Notes under the pieces: generated by a model
What the model was told of the DNA's origin: nothing
What the model saw: only the letters and a program-made list of their open reading frames with translations
Databases searched by the model: none
Position numbers and translations under genes: made by a program
Assembly: GCF_038719015.1 (NCBI RefSeq)
Contig: NZ_CP152276.1
Coordinates: forward strand, 3,174,001 to 3,238,000
Length of the DNA: 64,000 bases
Direction of reading: 5' to 3'
Source: Nguyenibacter vanlangensis
GTDB taxonomy: Bacteria; Pseudomonadota; Alphaproteobacteria; Acetobacterales; Acetobacteraceae
Shown here: positions 55,979 through 64,000 of the stretch, in pieces
Layout of the letters: every line of letters starts with the position of its first letter
Numbering within the stretch: position 1 is the stretch's first letter

Positions 55979-56395
55979 TCAGGCCCCGTCCGGCCGGGCC
56001 AGCGCCAGCTTCAGGACCGCGACCACCGCGAACAGCCCGATCAGCAGGGCCGCGCCCTTCATCAGCAGGCTGGCCGGCAGGTGCGCCTTGCCATGCACGT
56101 AGTCGTCGATGACGACCTGCAGGCCCAGTTGCATGTGGTGGAAGGTCAGCACCATCAGGGCCAGCAGCATGGCGGAATTCGCGGGCTTGCCGCCCCAGGC
56201 CGCGACCGTGGCATGCTCCGCGCCGGCCAGGCGCACGACCTGCAGCACGAACCAGCCGGACAGCGGTACCAGCGCGATGGCGGACACCCGCTCGGCCCAC
56301 CAGTGATCGACACCGGTCTTGGCCGAACCCAGCCCCCGCGCGCGGGACAGTTGCGAGCGCATGACATCCATGCGCGGCGTCGGGGACGATGTCAT
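55979..56395 (-). CDS. sdhD: Succinate dehydrogenase membrane anchor subunit
   Basis: Second small anchor of the complex, binding haem b and quinone with SdhC. The 138 residues show three membrane segments and [17 protein letters not shown], the conserved quinone/haem-proximal stretch. ATG 56395 is two bases after the sdhC stop; ATG 56371 is also in frame. Its low similarity is usual for SdhD. Confidence 0.93.
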   Translation of the reverse strand: MTSSPTPRMDVMRSQLSRARGLGSAKTGVDHWWAERVSAIALVPLSGWFVLQVVRLAGAEHATVAAWGGKPANSAMLLALMVLTFHHMQLGLQVVIDDYVHGKAHLPASLLMKGAALLIGLFAVVAVLKLALARPDGA

Positions 56396-56396
56396 G

Positions 56397-56855
56397 TCAC
56401 GAGGCCCTCTTGCTGGAACGGCAGGCCGCCACGCCCAGGATCGTGGCAAGCAGGACCAGGGTCGCGCCCAGGGTGACGCCCACCGCGACGGGCCCGTCGC
56501 GGTTGATCTGCTTCTTCTCGAAACGATAGCCGGCATCCCAGGCCAGGTGGCGCAGTCCCGCAACGACATGATAGACCAGCGCCAGCGTCCAGCCCGCCAG
56601 GGCCGCCCGGCCCAGCGGATGGCGGGTGACTTTCTGAACTTTCCTGAACGAATCGGGGCCTTTCGCGGCGGCATTCAGCCAGCATACGCCCAGCCCCGCA
56701 CCCAGCGCCGCCGCGACGCCGGCCGCCCGGTTCGCGATCGAAAGGAACATGGAGAGCCGGAACCGATAGACCTGGAGATGCGGGGACATGGGCCGCCGGG
56801 TCAGTGTTCCGTCACTTCGGTGCCCTATATAGAGCGCATCACGGACATCCTGCAT
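56397..56855 (-). CDS. sdhC: Succinate dehydrogenase cytochrome b556 subunit
   Basis: Membrane subunit with three helices that binds the quinone and haem. The 152 residues begin MQDVRDALYIGHRSDGTL, the alphaproteobacterial SdhC style, then RPMSPHLQVYRF, and VYHVVAGLRHLAWDAGY with the haem-ligand His. ATG 56855 chosen over an upstream ATG (56897). It heads sdhCDAB, downstream of asd on the same strand. Confidence 0.95.
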   Translation of the reverse strand: MQDVRDALYIGHRSDGTLTRRPMSPHLQVYRFRLSMFLSIANRAAGVAAALGAGLGVCWLNAAAKGPDSFRKVQKVTRHPLGRAALAGWTLALVYHVVAGLRHLAWDAGYRFEKKQINRDGPVAVGVTLGATLVLLATILGVAACRSSKRAS

Positions 56856-57001
56856 GGTCGTCTCGTCGATTTCCCTGATTATGGCTCCGGTTTCCACCGG
56901 CGGCCTGTGCCTGTTCGGTCCTACGCCCGGGACGGGGCGCGGTCAACGCAGGGGGGAACACGAGGTCGCGAGACGGCGAACGCCGCATGGGCGGGCGGCA
57001 A

Positions 57002-57026
57002 CCGGAACGGTTCCGAACCGTTCCGG
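57002..57026 (-). terminator. Hairpin downstream of asd
   Basis: CCGGAACGGTT pairs perfectly with AACCGTTCCGG around a three-base loop (11-bp stem), 17 bases after the asd stop. No T-tract follows on the minus strand. Confidence 0.5.
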
Positions 57027-57042
57027 CCTGCCCCCCGGCCGT

Positions 57043-58071
57043 TCAGGCCGCCTTGCGGGGCAGCAGGTCGAGCGCGATCATGGTTTCGGCGATCTGCACG
57101 GCATTCAGCGCGGCGCCCTTGCGCAAATTGTCCGCCACGCACCAGAAGCCCAGGCCGTTGGGCACGGTCGGGTCGATCCGCAGGCGCGACACATATGTCG
57201 CGTCCTCGCCGACGCATTCGATCGGCGTGACATAGCCGCCATCCTCGCGCTGGTCGTGCAGGATCACGCCCGGCGCCTCGCGCAGCGCCCGGCGCGCGCG
57301 CTCCAGGTCGACCGGCTCCTCGAATTCGACGGTGACGGCCTCGGAATGGCCGATAAAGACCGGTACGCGCACGCAGGTCGCGAAAACCGCGATATCAGGG
57401 TCGAGAATTTTGCGGGTCTCGACCGTCATCTTCCATTCCTCCTTGGTCGCGCCGTCATCCATGAAGCGGTCGATATGGGGAATGCAGTTGAAGGCGATCT
57501 GCTTGGTGAACTGCTCGGCCTTCAGCGGGTCGCCGACGAAGCTGGCGCGCGACTGGGCGAACAGCTCGTCCATGCCCTCCTTGCCCGCGCCGGCCACCGC
57601 CTGGTACGTGGCGACCACGACCCGGCGGATGGTGAACAGGTCGTGCAGCGGCTTCAGCGCCACCACCATCTGGATGGTCGAGCAATTGGGATTGGCGATG
57701 ATCCCGCGCCGCGCCTTCTTCAGCGCGTTCGGATTGACCTCGGGCACCACCAGCGGCACGTCGGGCTCCATGCGGAAATGCGACGTGTTGTCGATGACGA
57801 TGCAGCCCGCCTTGGCCGCACGCGGCGCATGCACCGCCGAAACCGACGCGCCGGGCGAGAACAGGGCGACGTCCCAGCCGGAAAAATCGAAATGCTCCAG
57901 GTTCTGGACCTTCAGCACCTGCCTGTCGCCGAACGAGACCTCCTGCCCCGCCGAACGGGCCGAGGCCAGGGCCGCGATCTCGTCGATCGGAAACGCGCGC
58001 TCGGCCAGCGTTTTGAGCATTTCGCGCCCCACTGCTCCGGTGGCGCCTACGACCGCGACGCGGTATCCCAT
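57043..58071 (-). CDS. asd: Aspartate-semialdehyde dehydrogenase
   Basis: Reduces aspartyl phosphate to the semialdehyde for lysine/DAP, threonine and methionine synthesis. The 342 residues have an NADP-binding VAVVGATGAVGREML, the catalytic Cys130 in ANPNCSTIQ, ATYQAVAGAGKEGMDEL and RVPVFIGHSEAV. ATG 58071. It is divergent from zwf. Confidence 0.97.
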   Translation of the reverse strand: MGYRVAVVGATGAVGREMLKTLAERAFPIDEIAALASARSAGQEVSFGDRQVLKVQNLEHFDFSGWDVALFSPGASVSAVHAPRAAKAGCIVIDNTSHFRMEPDVPLVVPEVNPNALKKARRGIIANPNCSTIQMVVALKPLHDLFTIRRVVVATYQAVAGAGKEGMDELFAQSRASFVGDPLKAEQFTKQIAFNCIPHIDRFMDDGATKEEWKMTVETRKILDPDIAVFATCVRVPVFIGHSEAVTVEFEEPVDLERARRALREAPGVILHDQREDGGYVTPIECVGEDATYVSRLRIDPTVPNGLGFWCVADNLRKGAALNAVQIAETMIALDLLPRKAA

Positions 58072-58414
58072 CGATCCTGTTCCCCGATCCGCGCGTCCGG
58101 ACCGTCCGGACGCGATGTCCCCCCAACCGCGTAGCCCCCGGCCAGGGTGGCACAGACAGGTAGTGCCTGCCCGGACGGGACGCAAGCAAGACCAGCGATC
58201 CGGCGCGGTTTTTCGCCTCCCGGCCGGCCCGCCGCCGCTCGTCGCGCCCTTGTGTTCGGCGGCGCGTTGCTCCGCTCCGGCGCGGGGTGTTCACATGGCG
58301 GACGGGCGATCGGGCGTCCGGGCGATCGGGCAAACGGCGCGTGATCTGGCGCAAGGACGCCCCGCCCGCGCCCGCCTATGGTCCGGCGACCGGCTGTCCA
58401 GGAGTAATGCCGCC
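58072..58414. other. Divergent region between asd and zwf
   Basis: This 343-base gap carries the promoters for asd (minus) and zwf (plus). It contains a 12-base direct repeat, GGGCGATCGGGC, at 58304-58315 and 58320-58331 (16-base period). No gene is supported; the zwf frame remains open upstream but lacks family similarity. Confidence 0.5.
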
Positions 58415-59959
58415 ATGTCCTTCTTTCGCGACATATCGTCGCCGGCGCGCAGCCGGCATGCCATTCCGCCATCGGGCAGCAGGCCCGCGCCGGCCTGCAC
58501 GCTGGTGATCTTCGGCGCGCATGGCGACCTGACCAAGCGCCTGCTCATCCCGGCGCTGTACAACCTGGCCGGCAACGGGCTGCTGGATCCGGATTTCCGC
58601 ATTCTGGGCATCGACCGCGCGGCGGGCGGCGCGGCCGCGTGGCGCGACGGGCTGTCGGCGACGATGCAGGACTTCACCCGCGACCGGAATGCCGAATTCC
58701 ACGCGCCCAGCATCGACGCCAAGGTCTGGTCTTGGATCGCCGACCGCCTGGATTATCAACAGGCGGATTTCTCGGACCTCGAACAGGTCCGCGCGCTGGC
58801 GGCCCACCTGCCGGGCAGCGCCGTGTTCTATCTGGCGGTGCCGTCGCGCTTCTTCGGTCCGCTGGTGGAAACGCTGGGCCGGGCCGGCCTGCTGCGGGAA
58901 CAGGACGGGCATTTCCGCCGGGTGGTGATCGAAAAGCCCTTCGGTTCCGACCTGGCCACCGCGCAGGCGCTGAACCGGCAGATCCTCTCGGTGCTCGACG
59001 AGCGCCAGATCTACCGGATCGACCATTTCCTGGGCAAGGAAACGGTCCAGAACATCCTGGCGATGCGCTTCGGCAACCTGATCTTCGAGCCGCTATGGCA
59101 GAACGACCATGTCGACCACGTGCAGATCACGGCGGCCGAGACCATCGGCGTCGAGCAGCGCGGCGCGTTCTACGAACCGACCGGCGCGCTGCGCGACATG
59201 GTGCCGAACCATTTGTTCCAATTGTTCGCCATGGTGGCGATGGAACCGCCATCCTCCCTGTCCGCCGAGACGGTGCGCACGGCGAAGGAGCAATTGTTCG
59301 AATCCGTCCGCCCCATCGACCCGCAGGACGCGGTGCGCGGCCAGTACCGGGCCGGAACGGTCGACGGCAGGCCGGTCGCCGCCTATCGCGACAGCCCCGG
59401 CGTCGCGCCGGACAGCGTGACCGAGACCTACGCCGCGCTGAAACTGTATGTCGACAACTGGCGCTGGTCGGGGGTGCCGTTCTACCTGCGGACCGGCAAG
59501 TCGCTGGGCGGCCGCCGCACCGAGATCGTGGTGCAGTTCAAGAAGCCGCCGGTCGCGATCTTCCGCGGGACCGAAACCGCGTCCCTGCCGCCCAACCGCA
59601 TGATCCTGAACATCCAGCCGGCCCAGGGCCTGACGATCGAAATGGCGGCCAAGCGGCCCGGCCCGGCGATGGACCTGGCCGGCGTGCAGGTCCGTTTCCG
59701 GTACGAGGACGCGTTCGACCTGCAGCCCAATGTCGGCTACGAGACGCTGCTCTATGACTGCCTGGCGGGCGACGCGACCCTGTTCCAGCGCGCCGACAAT
59801 ATCGACGCCGCCTGGGCGGCGGTGGACCCGGTGCTGCAGGCGTGGGGCGCGTCGGCGCAGGGCCTGGAATTCTACGACGCGGGCAGCGCCGGCCCGGCCG
59901 GGGCCGACGCGCTGCTGGCCCGCGACGGGCGGGCCTGGTACCCACTGGACGGCGCCTGA
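58415..59959 (+). CDS. zwf: Glucose-6-phosphate 1-dehydrogenase
   Basis: First step of the oxidative pentose phosphate and Entner-Doudoroff routes; the pentose phosphate pathway is central in acetic acid bacteria. The 514 residues show TLVIFGAHGDLTKRLLIPAL (NADP fold), RIDHFLGKETVQN (substrate/catalytic His) and GVPFYLRTGKSLG. ATG 58415 has AGGAG about 10 bases upstream. No pgl or gnd partner follows. Confidence 0.97.
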   Translation: MSFFRDISSPARSRHAIPPSGSRPAPACTLVIFGAHGDLTKRLLIPALYNLAGNGLLDPDFRILGIDRAAGGAAAWRDGLSATMQDFTRDRNAEFHAPSIDAKVWSWIADRLDYQQADFSDLEQVRALAAHLPGSAVFYLAVPSRFFGPLVETLGRAGLLREQDGHFRRVVIEKPFGSDLATAQALNRQILSVLDERQIYRIDHFLGKETVQNILAMRFGNLIFEPLWQNDHVDHVQITAAETIGVEQRGAFYEPTGALRDMVPNHLFQLFAMVAMEPPSSLSAETVRTAKEQLFESVRPIDPQDAVRGQYRAGTVDGRPVAAYRDSPGVAPDSVTETYAALKLYVDNWRWSGVPFYLRTGKSLGGRRTEIVVQFKKPPVAIFRGTETASLPPNRMILNIQPAQGLTIEMAAKRPGPAMDLAGVQVRFRYEDAFDLQPNVGYETLLYDCLAGDATLFQRADNIDAAWAAVDPVLQAWGASAQGLEFYDAGSAGPAGADALLARDGRAWYPLDGA

Positions 59960-59995
59960 CCTCCGGCCGGTCCCCCGCCGGCGCCGGATATGGCG

Positions 59996-60496
59996 TCAGC
60001 GGGCCTGGTCGTGCCCGTCTGAACGGCGGAACAGCGTGTCGGCCTGCTTCTTCTGCGCGTCGCTGAAACCGTCATAAAGCGTGCGGAACGCCTTGTTCAG
60101 GGCCTGCAGGTCCTGCGCGCGCTGGGTCACAAGGTCGGCATAGGACTGCATGTTGTCCGCAGCACTCATGCCGGCCAGCCGGTCGCGGCGCTGCATGATG
60201 GCGTCATGAAAGCGCGCGGCATTGTCGCGCATCACCTGGGCGAAACTGTTCCAGGCGCCTTCCTCGGCCGGGGTAATCCCCAGTTGCTGGTGCAGCGTCG
60301 CGATATGCGCCGCCACCTGGTCGGGCGTCGGGTCGCGCGGCGTGCGGGCGGGGATCGCGGACTGGGGGGCGGCTGCGGCAGCGGCCGGAGAGGTGGCCGG
60401 CGTGCCGGCCGCCGGCTGGGCTGCGGTTTGCGCGCCCGCCACGGCCGGCATGGCCAACAGGGCAAGTGCGAGGATCGGGGACCGGCGAACGATCAT
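59996..60496 (-). CDS. Secreted Spy/CpxP-like LTxxQ family protein
   Basis: A 166-residue protein with signal peptide (cleavage AGA/QT near residue 23), an Ala/Pro-rich linker, and a helical domain (about 60-160) like the Spy/CpxP LTxxQ family of periplasmic chaperones: LHQQLGITPAEEGAW and GFSDAQKKQADTLF. A role in envelope or metal stress is plausible. ATG 60496; an earlier ATG pair at 60553 overlaps the next upstream gene. Confidence 0.78.
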   Translation of the reverse strand: MIVRRSPILALALLAMPAVAGAQTAAQPAAGTPATSPAAAAAAPQSAIPARTPRDPTPDQVAAHIATLHQQLGITPAEEGAWNSFAQVMRDNAARFHDAIMQRRDRLAGMSAADNMQSYADLVTQRAQDLQALNKAFRTLYDGFSDAQKKQADTLFRRSDGHDQAR

Positions 60497-60549
60497 GGGC
60501 GGATGACTCCCGTAACGCGGGTGGGCGGAAACATGGCGGCTGGGTCGCA

Positions 60550-60927
60550 TCAATAGGGCGGCGGCCCGTACGCGGCCGGCGGGTAATAAGCCGGCGGCGG
60601 CGGCGGGGGTTCCGGCTGCGGCGGGTAATAGGCGGCCGGCGGCGGCGCGGCCTGGCTGGCCAGCGCGCCGCCCAGCAGCGCGCCCACCGCCAGCCCCGCG
60701 ATTCCCGCGCCGATGGCGGCGCCGGCGCCCGGACCGCGATGGCGGTCGTCATGCCAGCCGGGGCCGCCACGGCCATGCCAGCCGCCGCGATCCCGATACG
60801 GGTCTCCCCGATGCTGGTCCCAATGCCGGTCCCAATGTTGGGCCATGGCCTGTCCCGGCACCGCGCTGGCCAGCGCACCCGACAGGCAAAGCCCGGCCAT
60901 GAAGACAGAAAACGAACGAACCCGCAT
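60550..60927 (-). CDS. Secreted glycine-zipper protein with Pro/Tyr-rich tail
   Basis: 125 residues: signal peptide (cleavage AMA/QH near residue 29), a His/Arg/Asp/Trp/Gly-rich stretch, a glycine-zipper hydrophobic segment (AAIGAGIAGLAVGALLGGALA, about 74-94) and a tail of Pro/Tyr repeats (YYPPQPEPPPPPP). It may sit in or on the outer membrane; function unknown. It may share a transcript with the adjacent Spy-like gene. Confidence 0.7.
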   Translation of the reverse strand: MRVRSFSVFMAGLCLSGALASAVPGQAMAQHWDRHWDQHRGDPYRDRGGWHGRGGPGWHDDRHRGPGAGAAIGAGIAGLAVGALLGGALASQAAPPPAAYYPPQPEPPPPPPAYYPPAAYGPPPY

Positions 60928-60995
60928 GGCTGGGGCTCCTTTATTTCATCAATATCCTGCGGCCACCGCTATCGGCGCCAATCTTGTCAGAATGG

Positions 60996-61059
60996 GGGCA
61001 TGTCGGAATCAGGACGTGTCGAAATCTGGGCACGCCGGAACCAGGGCATGCCGGAATCG
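60996..61059. repeat. Four tandem imperfect 16-bp repeats
   Basis: Units GGGCATGTCGGAATCA, GGACGTGTCGAAATCT, GGGCACGCCGGAACCA and GGGCATGCCGGAATCG lie head to tail between the 2OG oxygenase and the glycine-zipper gene. Confidence 0.85.
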
Positions 61060-61066
61060 CGCCCGG

Positions 61067-61714
61067 TCAGGCCGCGCGCGACAGCCGCTTGGCCAGGGCC
61101 GACAGGCGGTGGCGCCGCATCTCGCTGCGCGCCTTGGCGTCGTTTTCCATGTAGTTCAGTTGGATCGTGTAGCGCCTGCCGACATATTGCCGGTGGCCGT
61201 GCCAGGTGGTCGGCCCGTTGGGAAAGACCAGCAGCGTGCCGTCGACCGGCGGGATCTCGGCGGCATAGTCCTCGACATCGTCGGGGCCGCGCAGCAGGCG
61301 CAGGCAGCCTTCCCGCCGGGCCCAGGATTCGCTGGCCGGGTTCAGATACAGCAGCACCGTCACCCGCTTGGCCACCGAGTCGCAATGGATGCGGCCGTCC
61401 TTCTCGCGGGTGCGGCCGCGCAGGGTCAGCATGGTCGGGGCGTCGTGCAGGTCCAGTCCGAATTTCCGGGCGATCGCCTCGCGCAGCACCGGGCCCTCCA
61501 GTTCGGCCACCAGGTTGCGCACCAGCGGCGCCAGGTTCAGGGCCGAGGGCGGGAACGACCCGCCGGAATCGATGTCGGGCATCGAGGCCACCAGCGCCCG
61601 CAGATCGTCCGCCCGGATGAAATGCGGCACCACGACATGGGCGAACGGCGCGTCGGAGACCGCGGCGGCCTCCAGCGCGGCATAATCGGGACGGATCGGT
61701 GCGGAGACGGTCAT
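61067..61714 (-). CDS. 2-oxoglutarate/Fe(II)-dependent oxygenase family protein
   Basis: A 215-residue jelly-roll protein like prolyl 4-hydroxylase-type oxygenases. Likely iron ligands are His and Asp in GRIHCDSVAKR (HxD) and a distal His in TTWHGHRQYVGRRY, where the following Arg would bind 2-oxoglutarate. The substrate is unknown. ATG 61714 is used; a longer frame to 61774 is open but lies past the probable promoter side. Confidence 0.8.
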   Translation of the reverse strand: MTVSAPIRPDYAALEAAAVSDAPFAHVVVPHFIRADDLRALVASMPDIDSGGSFPPSALNLAPLVRNLVAELEGPVLREAIARKFGLDLHDAPTMLTLRGRTREKDGRIHCDSVAKRVTVLLYLNPASESWARREGCLRLLRGPDDVEDYAAEIPPVDGTLLVFPNGPTTWHGHRQYVGRRYTIQLNYMENDAKARSEMRRHRLSALAKRLSRAA

Positions 61715-62004
61715 GAAACTGCCTGGACTGTGAAAACTGGGCCGTAAGAAACCAAGTGCGCACGCAAAGGGCATGACGAGGACGCACGCGCCGGGCGCCC
61801 CGTGGGCAGAGTCTTAGAACCGGCGGCCGGACGAGATCAAGGCACCCCTCCCGATCAAGGCACCCCTGGGGCCCGGTCCATCCTGGCCCATGCGGGCGGC
61901 TTTCGGGCGGCGGGACTTCACCAGATGGAGAGCAGGCGCCCTTCCGCCCGATTTGGCGGGCGCGGGCCCTTGCTGGGAATGAGGCCCGGCGCTATCGGCG
62001 ACTC
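61715..62004. other. Divergent region between the 2OG oxygenase and zapE
   Basis: A 290-base spacer containing an 18-base direct repeat with 15 identical positions, GATCAAGGCACCCCT, at 61835 and 61853. No gene is supported. Confidence 0.5.
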
Positions 62005-63228
62005 ATGGAAGCCGCGCTGTCGTCCTTCGCTTCGGACCTGCATCTGCCGCCGGGGTCGGGCCCGCTGGCGGCGTACGAGGCACGCCTGGCGGCGGGCCTG
62101 CTGGCCCCCGATCCCGAACAGCGCAAGGCCGCCACCCGGCTGGACAGGCTGTGGCGCGAATTGCCGGGCTGCCACCCCGTGGCGCACCGGCCCCGGTCCT
62201 GGGGCATGTCTGGGGGTATGTCCAGGGGCATGTCCGGGGGGCTGCTGGGCGCGCTGGCATCGCGCCTGGCCGGCTCTTCCCGTGCCGCGCGGCCGTCGCG
62301 GCCGCGCGGCGTCTACATGGTCGGCCAGGTCGGGCGCGGCAAGACCATGCTGATGGACCTATTCTTCGACCTGGCCCCGGTGGCGCACAAGCGCCGGGTG
62401 CATTTCCACCGCTTCATGCAGGACGTGCACCAGCGCCTGCACGCGATGAAGCAGGCGGACCCCGGACTGACCGACCCGATCCCGCCCCTGGCCCAGGCCA
62501 TCGCCGGTCAGGCCTGGCTGCTGTGCTTCGACGAATTCCAGGTCGACGACATCGCCGATGCCATGATCCTGGGCCGGCTTTTCGAATATCTGTTCGCCGC
62601 GGGCGTGGTGGTGGTCGCGACCTCGAACACCCGGCCGCAGGATCTGTTCCAGCACCGGCCGGGGGCCGACGCCTTCCGGCCCTTCATCGCCATCATCCAG
62701 CGCGAGGTGGACACGCTGGAGCTGGACTCGCCACGCGATTACCGGCGGGGCGGCCTGCGCGGGGTCGCGACCTGGATCGTGCCGCCGGGCGCCGAGGCGA
62801 CGCAGGAACTGGATTCGCTGTTCATGCGCCTGGCCGGCGGGGCGCCGCTCTGCCCGGTGACGCTGCAGGTCATGGGGCGCTCCGTCGCGGTGCCGGTGGC
62901 CGCCGGTCCGGTCGCGCGCTTCACCTTCGCCGATCTGTGCGGCCGGGCGCTGGGGGCGGGCGACTATCTGGCGCTGGCCACCCGCTTCGCCGCCCTGGTG
63001 CTCGACGACGTGCCGCGCCTGGGGCCGGATAATTTCGATCTGGCGCGCCGCTTCATCGTGCTGGTCGACACGCTGTACGAGCAGAAGGTCAAGCTGTTCG
63101 CCTCGGCCGAGGACCAGCCCGACGCGCTCTACCGCCAAGGCCGGGGCGCCGAGGCTTTCGAGCGTACGGCCTCGCGCCTCGCGGAAATGCAGGGCGCGGC
63201 CTATCTGGACCTGCCGCACCTGTCATGA
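62005..63228 (+). CDS. zapE: ZapE/AFG1-like cell division ATPase
   Basis: AFG1-type P-loop ATPase linked to Z-ring function and, in mitochondria, protein quality control. The 407 residues include MVGQVGRGKTMLMDLFF (Walker A) preceded by PRGVY, RVHFHRFMQDVHQRLH, LLCFDEFQVDDIADAM (Walker B) and VVVVATSNTRPQDLF. A Gly/Met/Ser insert (about residues 67-79, GMSGGMSRGMSGG) from 12-bp tandem repeats (62203-62238) is unusual. ATG 62005. Confidence 0.93.
   Translation: MEAALSSFASDLHLPPGSGPLAAYEARLAAGLLAPDPEQRKAATRLDRLWRELPGCHPVAHRPRSWGMSGGMSRGMSGGLLGALASRLAGSSRAARPSRPRGVYMVGQVGRGKTMLMDLFFDLAPVAHKRRVHFHRFMQDVHQRLHAMKQADPGLTDPIPPLAQAIAGQAWLLCFDEFQVDDIADAMILGRLFEYLFAAGVVVVATSNTRPQDLFQHRPGADAFRPFIAIIQREVDTLELDSPRDYRRGGLRGVATWIVPPGAEATQELDSLFMRLAGGAPLCPVTLQVMGRSVAVPVAAGPVARFTFADLCGRALGAGDYLALATRFAALVLDDVPRLGPDNFDLARRFIVLVDTLYEQKVKLFASAEDQPDALYRQGRGAEAFERTASRLAEMQGAAYLDLPHLS
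62203..62238. repeat. Three 12-bp tandem repeats inside zapE
   Basis: GGCATGTCTGGG, GGTATGTCCAGG and GGCATGTCCGGG, encoding a Gly-Met-Ser run in the predicted linker before the ATPase core. Repeat length keeps frame. Confidence 0.8.
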
Positions 63229-63645
63229 ACGGCGCGCTGCTATGGCCCCCGCCCCGCCGCTCCCTTTCGTCACGTCATCGTGATGACCATGGCAGGGCTG
63301 TGACCGGCGGGACGGTAGGCAAGCGATGCGCTCTTTGCTTGGGTATCGTCGGTGATTTTCTGCGATTGATTTTCTGCGATCTGGCGCGCCGTGTCCGGAA
63401 ATCGGCCCGCACGGCGCCGTCCGGCCGCCCGTGCCGGCGCCTCTTGCCCGGCGGGAACGGAAAGGTGAGCATGCGCGCAGAGCAATCCTGCCCGTGACGA
63501 ATATTGGGCGGCGGGCCGCGAAACGTGACAGTAGGGTTGGGCATCGGTCGGCATCGGGCCGGAATTCCGTCATGATCGGCGGGCACGGTGCACGACCGGA
63601 CAATGACGCGGCCAGGCGGGCCGCGAGCGAGGAGATGTCGTCAAG
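63229..63645. other. Control region upstream of sucA
   Basis: A 417-base gap. It includes a perfect 14-base palindrome GTCATCGTGATGAC (63274-63287) and a perfect 14-bp tandem duplication TGATTTTCTGCGAT (63353-63366 and 63367-63380), probably regulatory for sucA. No coding frame looks real. Confidence 0.6.
63353..63380. repeat. Perfect 14-bp tandem duplication upstream of sucA
   Basis: TGATTTTCTGCGAT occurs twice without a gap, 266 bases before the sucA start, in an otherwise GC-rich region. Confidence 0.85.
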
Positions 63646-64000
63646 ATGGCAGGCGTAGATATCCTGTCGACCGCGTTCAGCGGCGCCAACACGGCCTATC
63701 TGGCCGAACTCTATGCCCGCTGGGCGGCGGACCCCGGCAGCGTCGATCCATCCTTCGCCACCCTGTTCTCGGTCATGGACGAGGAAAGCGCTGCGATCCT
63801 GCAGGATGCCGAAGGGGCCTCGTGGTCGCCGCGCGCCGCGATGATCGCCGAGGCGGCAGTGCCCGCGGCCGCCGCCGCACCGGTTTCGGTCGAAAGCCTG
63901 CACGCCGCCGCCGACGACAGCCTGCGCGCCACGCAGTTGATCCGCGCCTATCGGGTGCGCGGGCACCTCGAGGCCCGGCTGGACCCGCTGGGGCTGCAGG
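63646..64000 (+). CDS. sucA: 2-oxoglutarate dehydrogenase E1 component (5' part only)
   Basis: Thiamine-diphosphate E1 subunit of the 2-oxoglutarate dehydrogenase complex of the TCA cycle. Only the first 118 codons are present; the gene leaves the window at base 64000. The N-terminus MAGVDILSTAFSGANTAYLAEL and RATQLIRAYRVRGHLEARLDPLG are typical of SucA. The ATG at 63646 follows GGAGATG-like GAGGAG about 12 bases upstream. zapE precedes it. Confidence 0.95.
   Translation, partial: MAGVDILSTAFSGANTAYLAELYARWAADPGSVDPSFATLFSVMDEESAAILQDAEGASWSPRAAMIAEAAVPAAAAAPVSVESLHAAADDSLRATQLIRAYRVRGHLEARLDPLGLQ

Overview
The window is high-GC, densely coded chromosomal DNA from an alphaproteobacterium. 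The best fit is an acetic acid bacterium (Acetobacteraceae) close to Gluconacetobacter. This rests on the gene complement, the alphaproteobacterial gene orders (aroQ-accB-accC; rimP-nusA-ylxR-infB-rbfA-truB-rpsO-pnp; mrcA-prfB; nfuA-tsaB-rimI-fur), a Ros/MucR regulator and an OlsB-type acyltransferase. A complete sdhCDAB set argues against Gluconobacter, which lacks succinate dehydrogenase. The genus call is an inference. No rRNA, tRNA, CRISPR array, insertion sequence, phage gene or integrase was recognised.

Layout, left to right. 1-1164 (minus): aroQ-accB-accC (accC cut by the left edge). 1493-4693: an RlpA-like lipoprotein, a BrkB/YihY membrane protein and an ornithine/lysine-type decarboxylase. 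4888-6365 (minus): ccmA-ccmB haem exporter. 6491-9184: aconitase, with a clear terminator. 9255-12637: a polar amino acid ABC transporter (ATPase plus a fused binding-protein/permease) and a LysR regulator. 12686-15665 (minus): three membrane proteins around a membrane-anchored Clp-type AAA+ ATPase, the least explained locus. 15821-25713: the transcription/translation operon rimP-nusA-ylxR-infB-rbfA-truB-rpsO-pnp. 25863-28931: a nitronate monooxygenase-like flavoprotein and a GT-C-like membrane protein. 28907-31594: rdgB and rph divergent from hrcA. 31690-36858: an aldo/keto reductase, mrcA, and prfB with its +1 frameshift site. 37510-41577: tonB-exbB-exbD-exbD-TPR. 41762-44933: a two-component pair and a convergent beta-propeller protein. 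45305-52317: nfuA, a nitroreductase, tsaB, rimI, mucR-like, fur, olsB-like, lnt and an XRE regulator, with a minus-strand tusA-like gene. 52427-56855 (minus): sdhCDAB and a tyrosine-phosphatase-like protein. 57043-59959: asd divergent from zwf. 59996-61714 (minus): two small secreted proteins and a 2OG-Fe(II) oxygenase. 62005-64000: zapE and the start of sucA.

The functional themes are central carbon metabolism and respiration (acnA, sdhCDAB, sucA, zwf, ccmAB), gene-expression machinery, envelope biogenesis (mrcA, lnt, RlpA, TonB system, OlsB) and iron or stress control (fur, hrcA, mucR).

The most unusual non-coding signal is an abundance of short tandem repeats (10-30 bp units) at gene starts, gene ends and promoter regions: next to brkB, rph/hrcA, mrcA, tonB, sdhA/sdhB, the 2OG oxygenase, zapE and sucA. 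A dispersed 65-bp hairpin-rich element also occurs twice in full, with a third partial copy. Starts were chosen by reading frame, family alignment from memory and ribosome-binding sites; several are flagged as uncertain.
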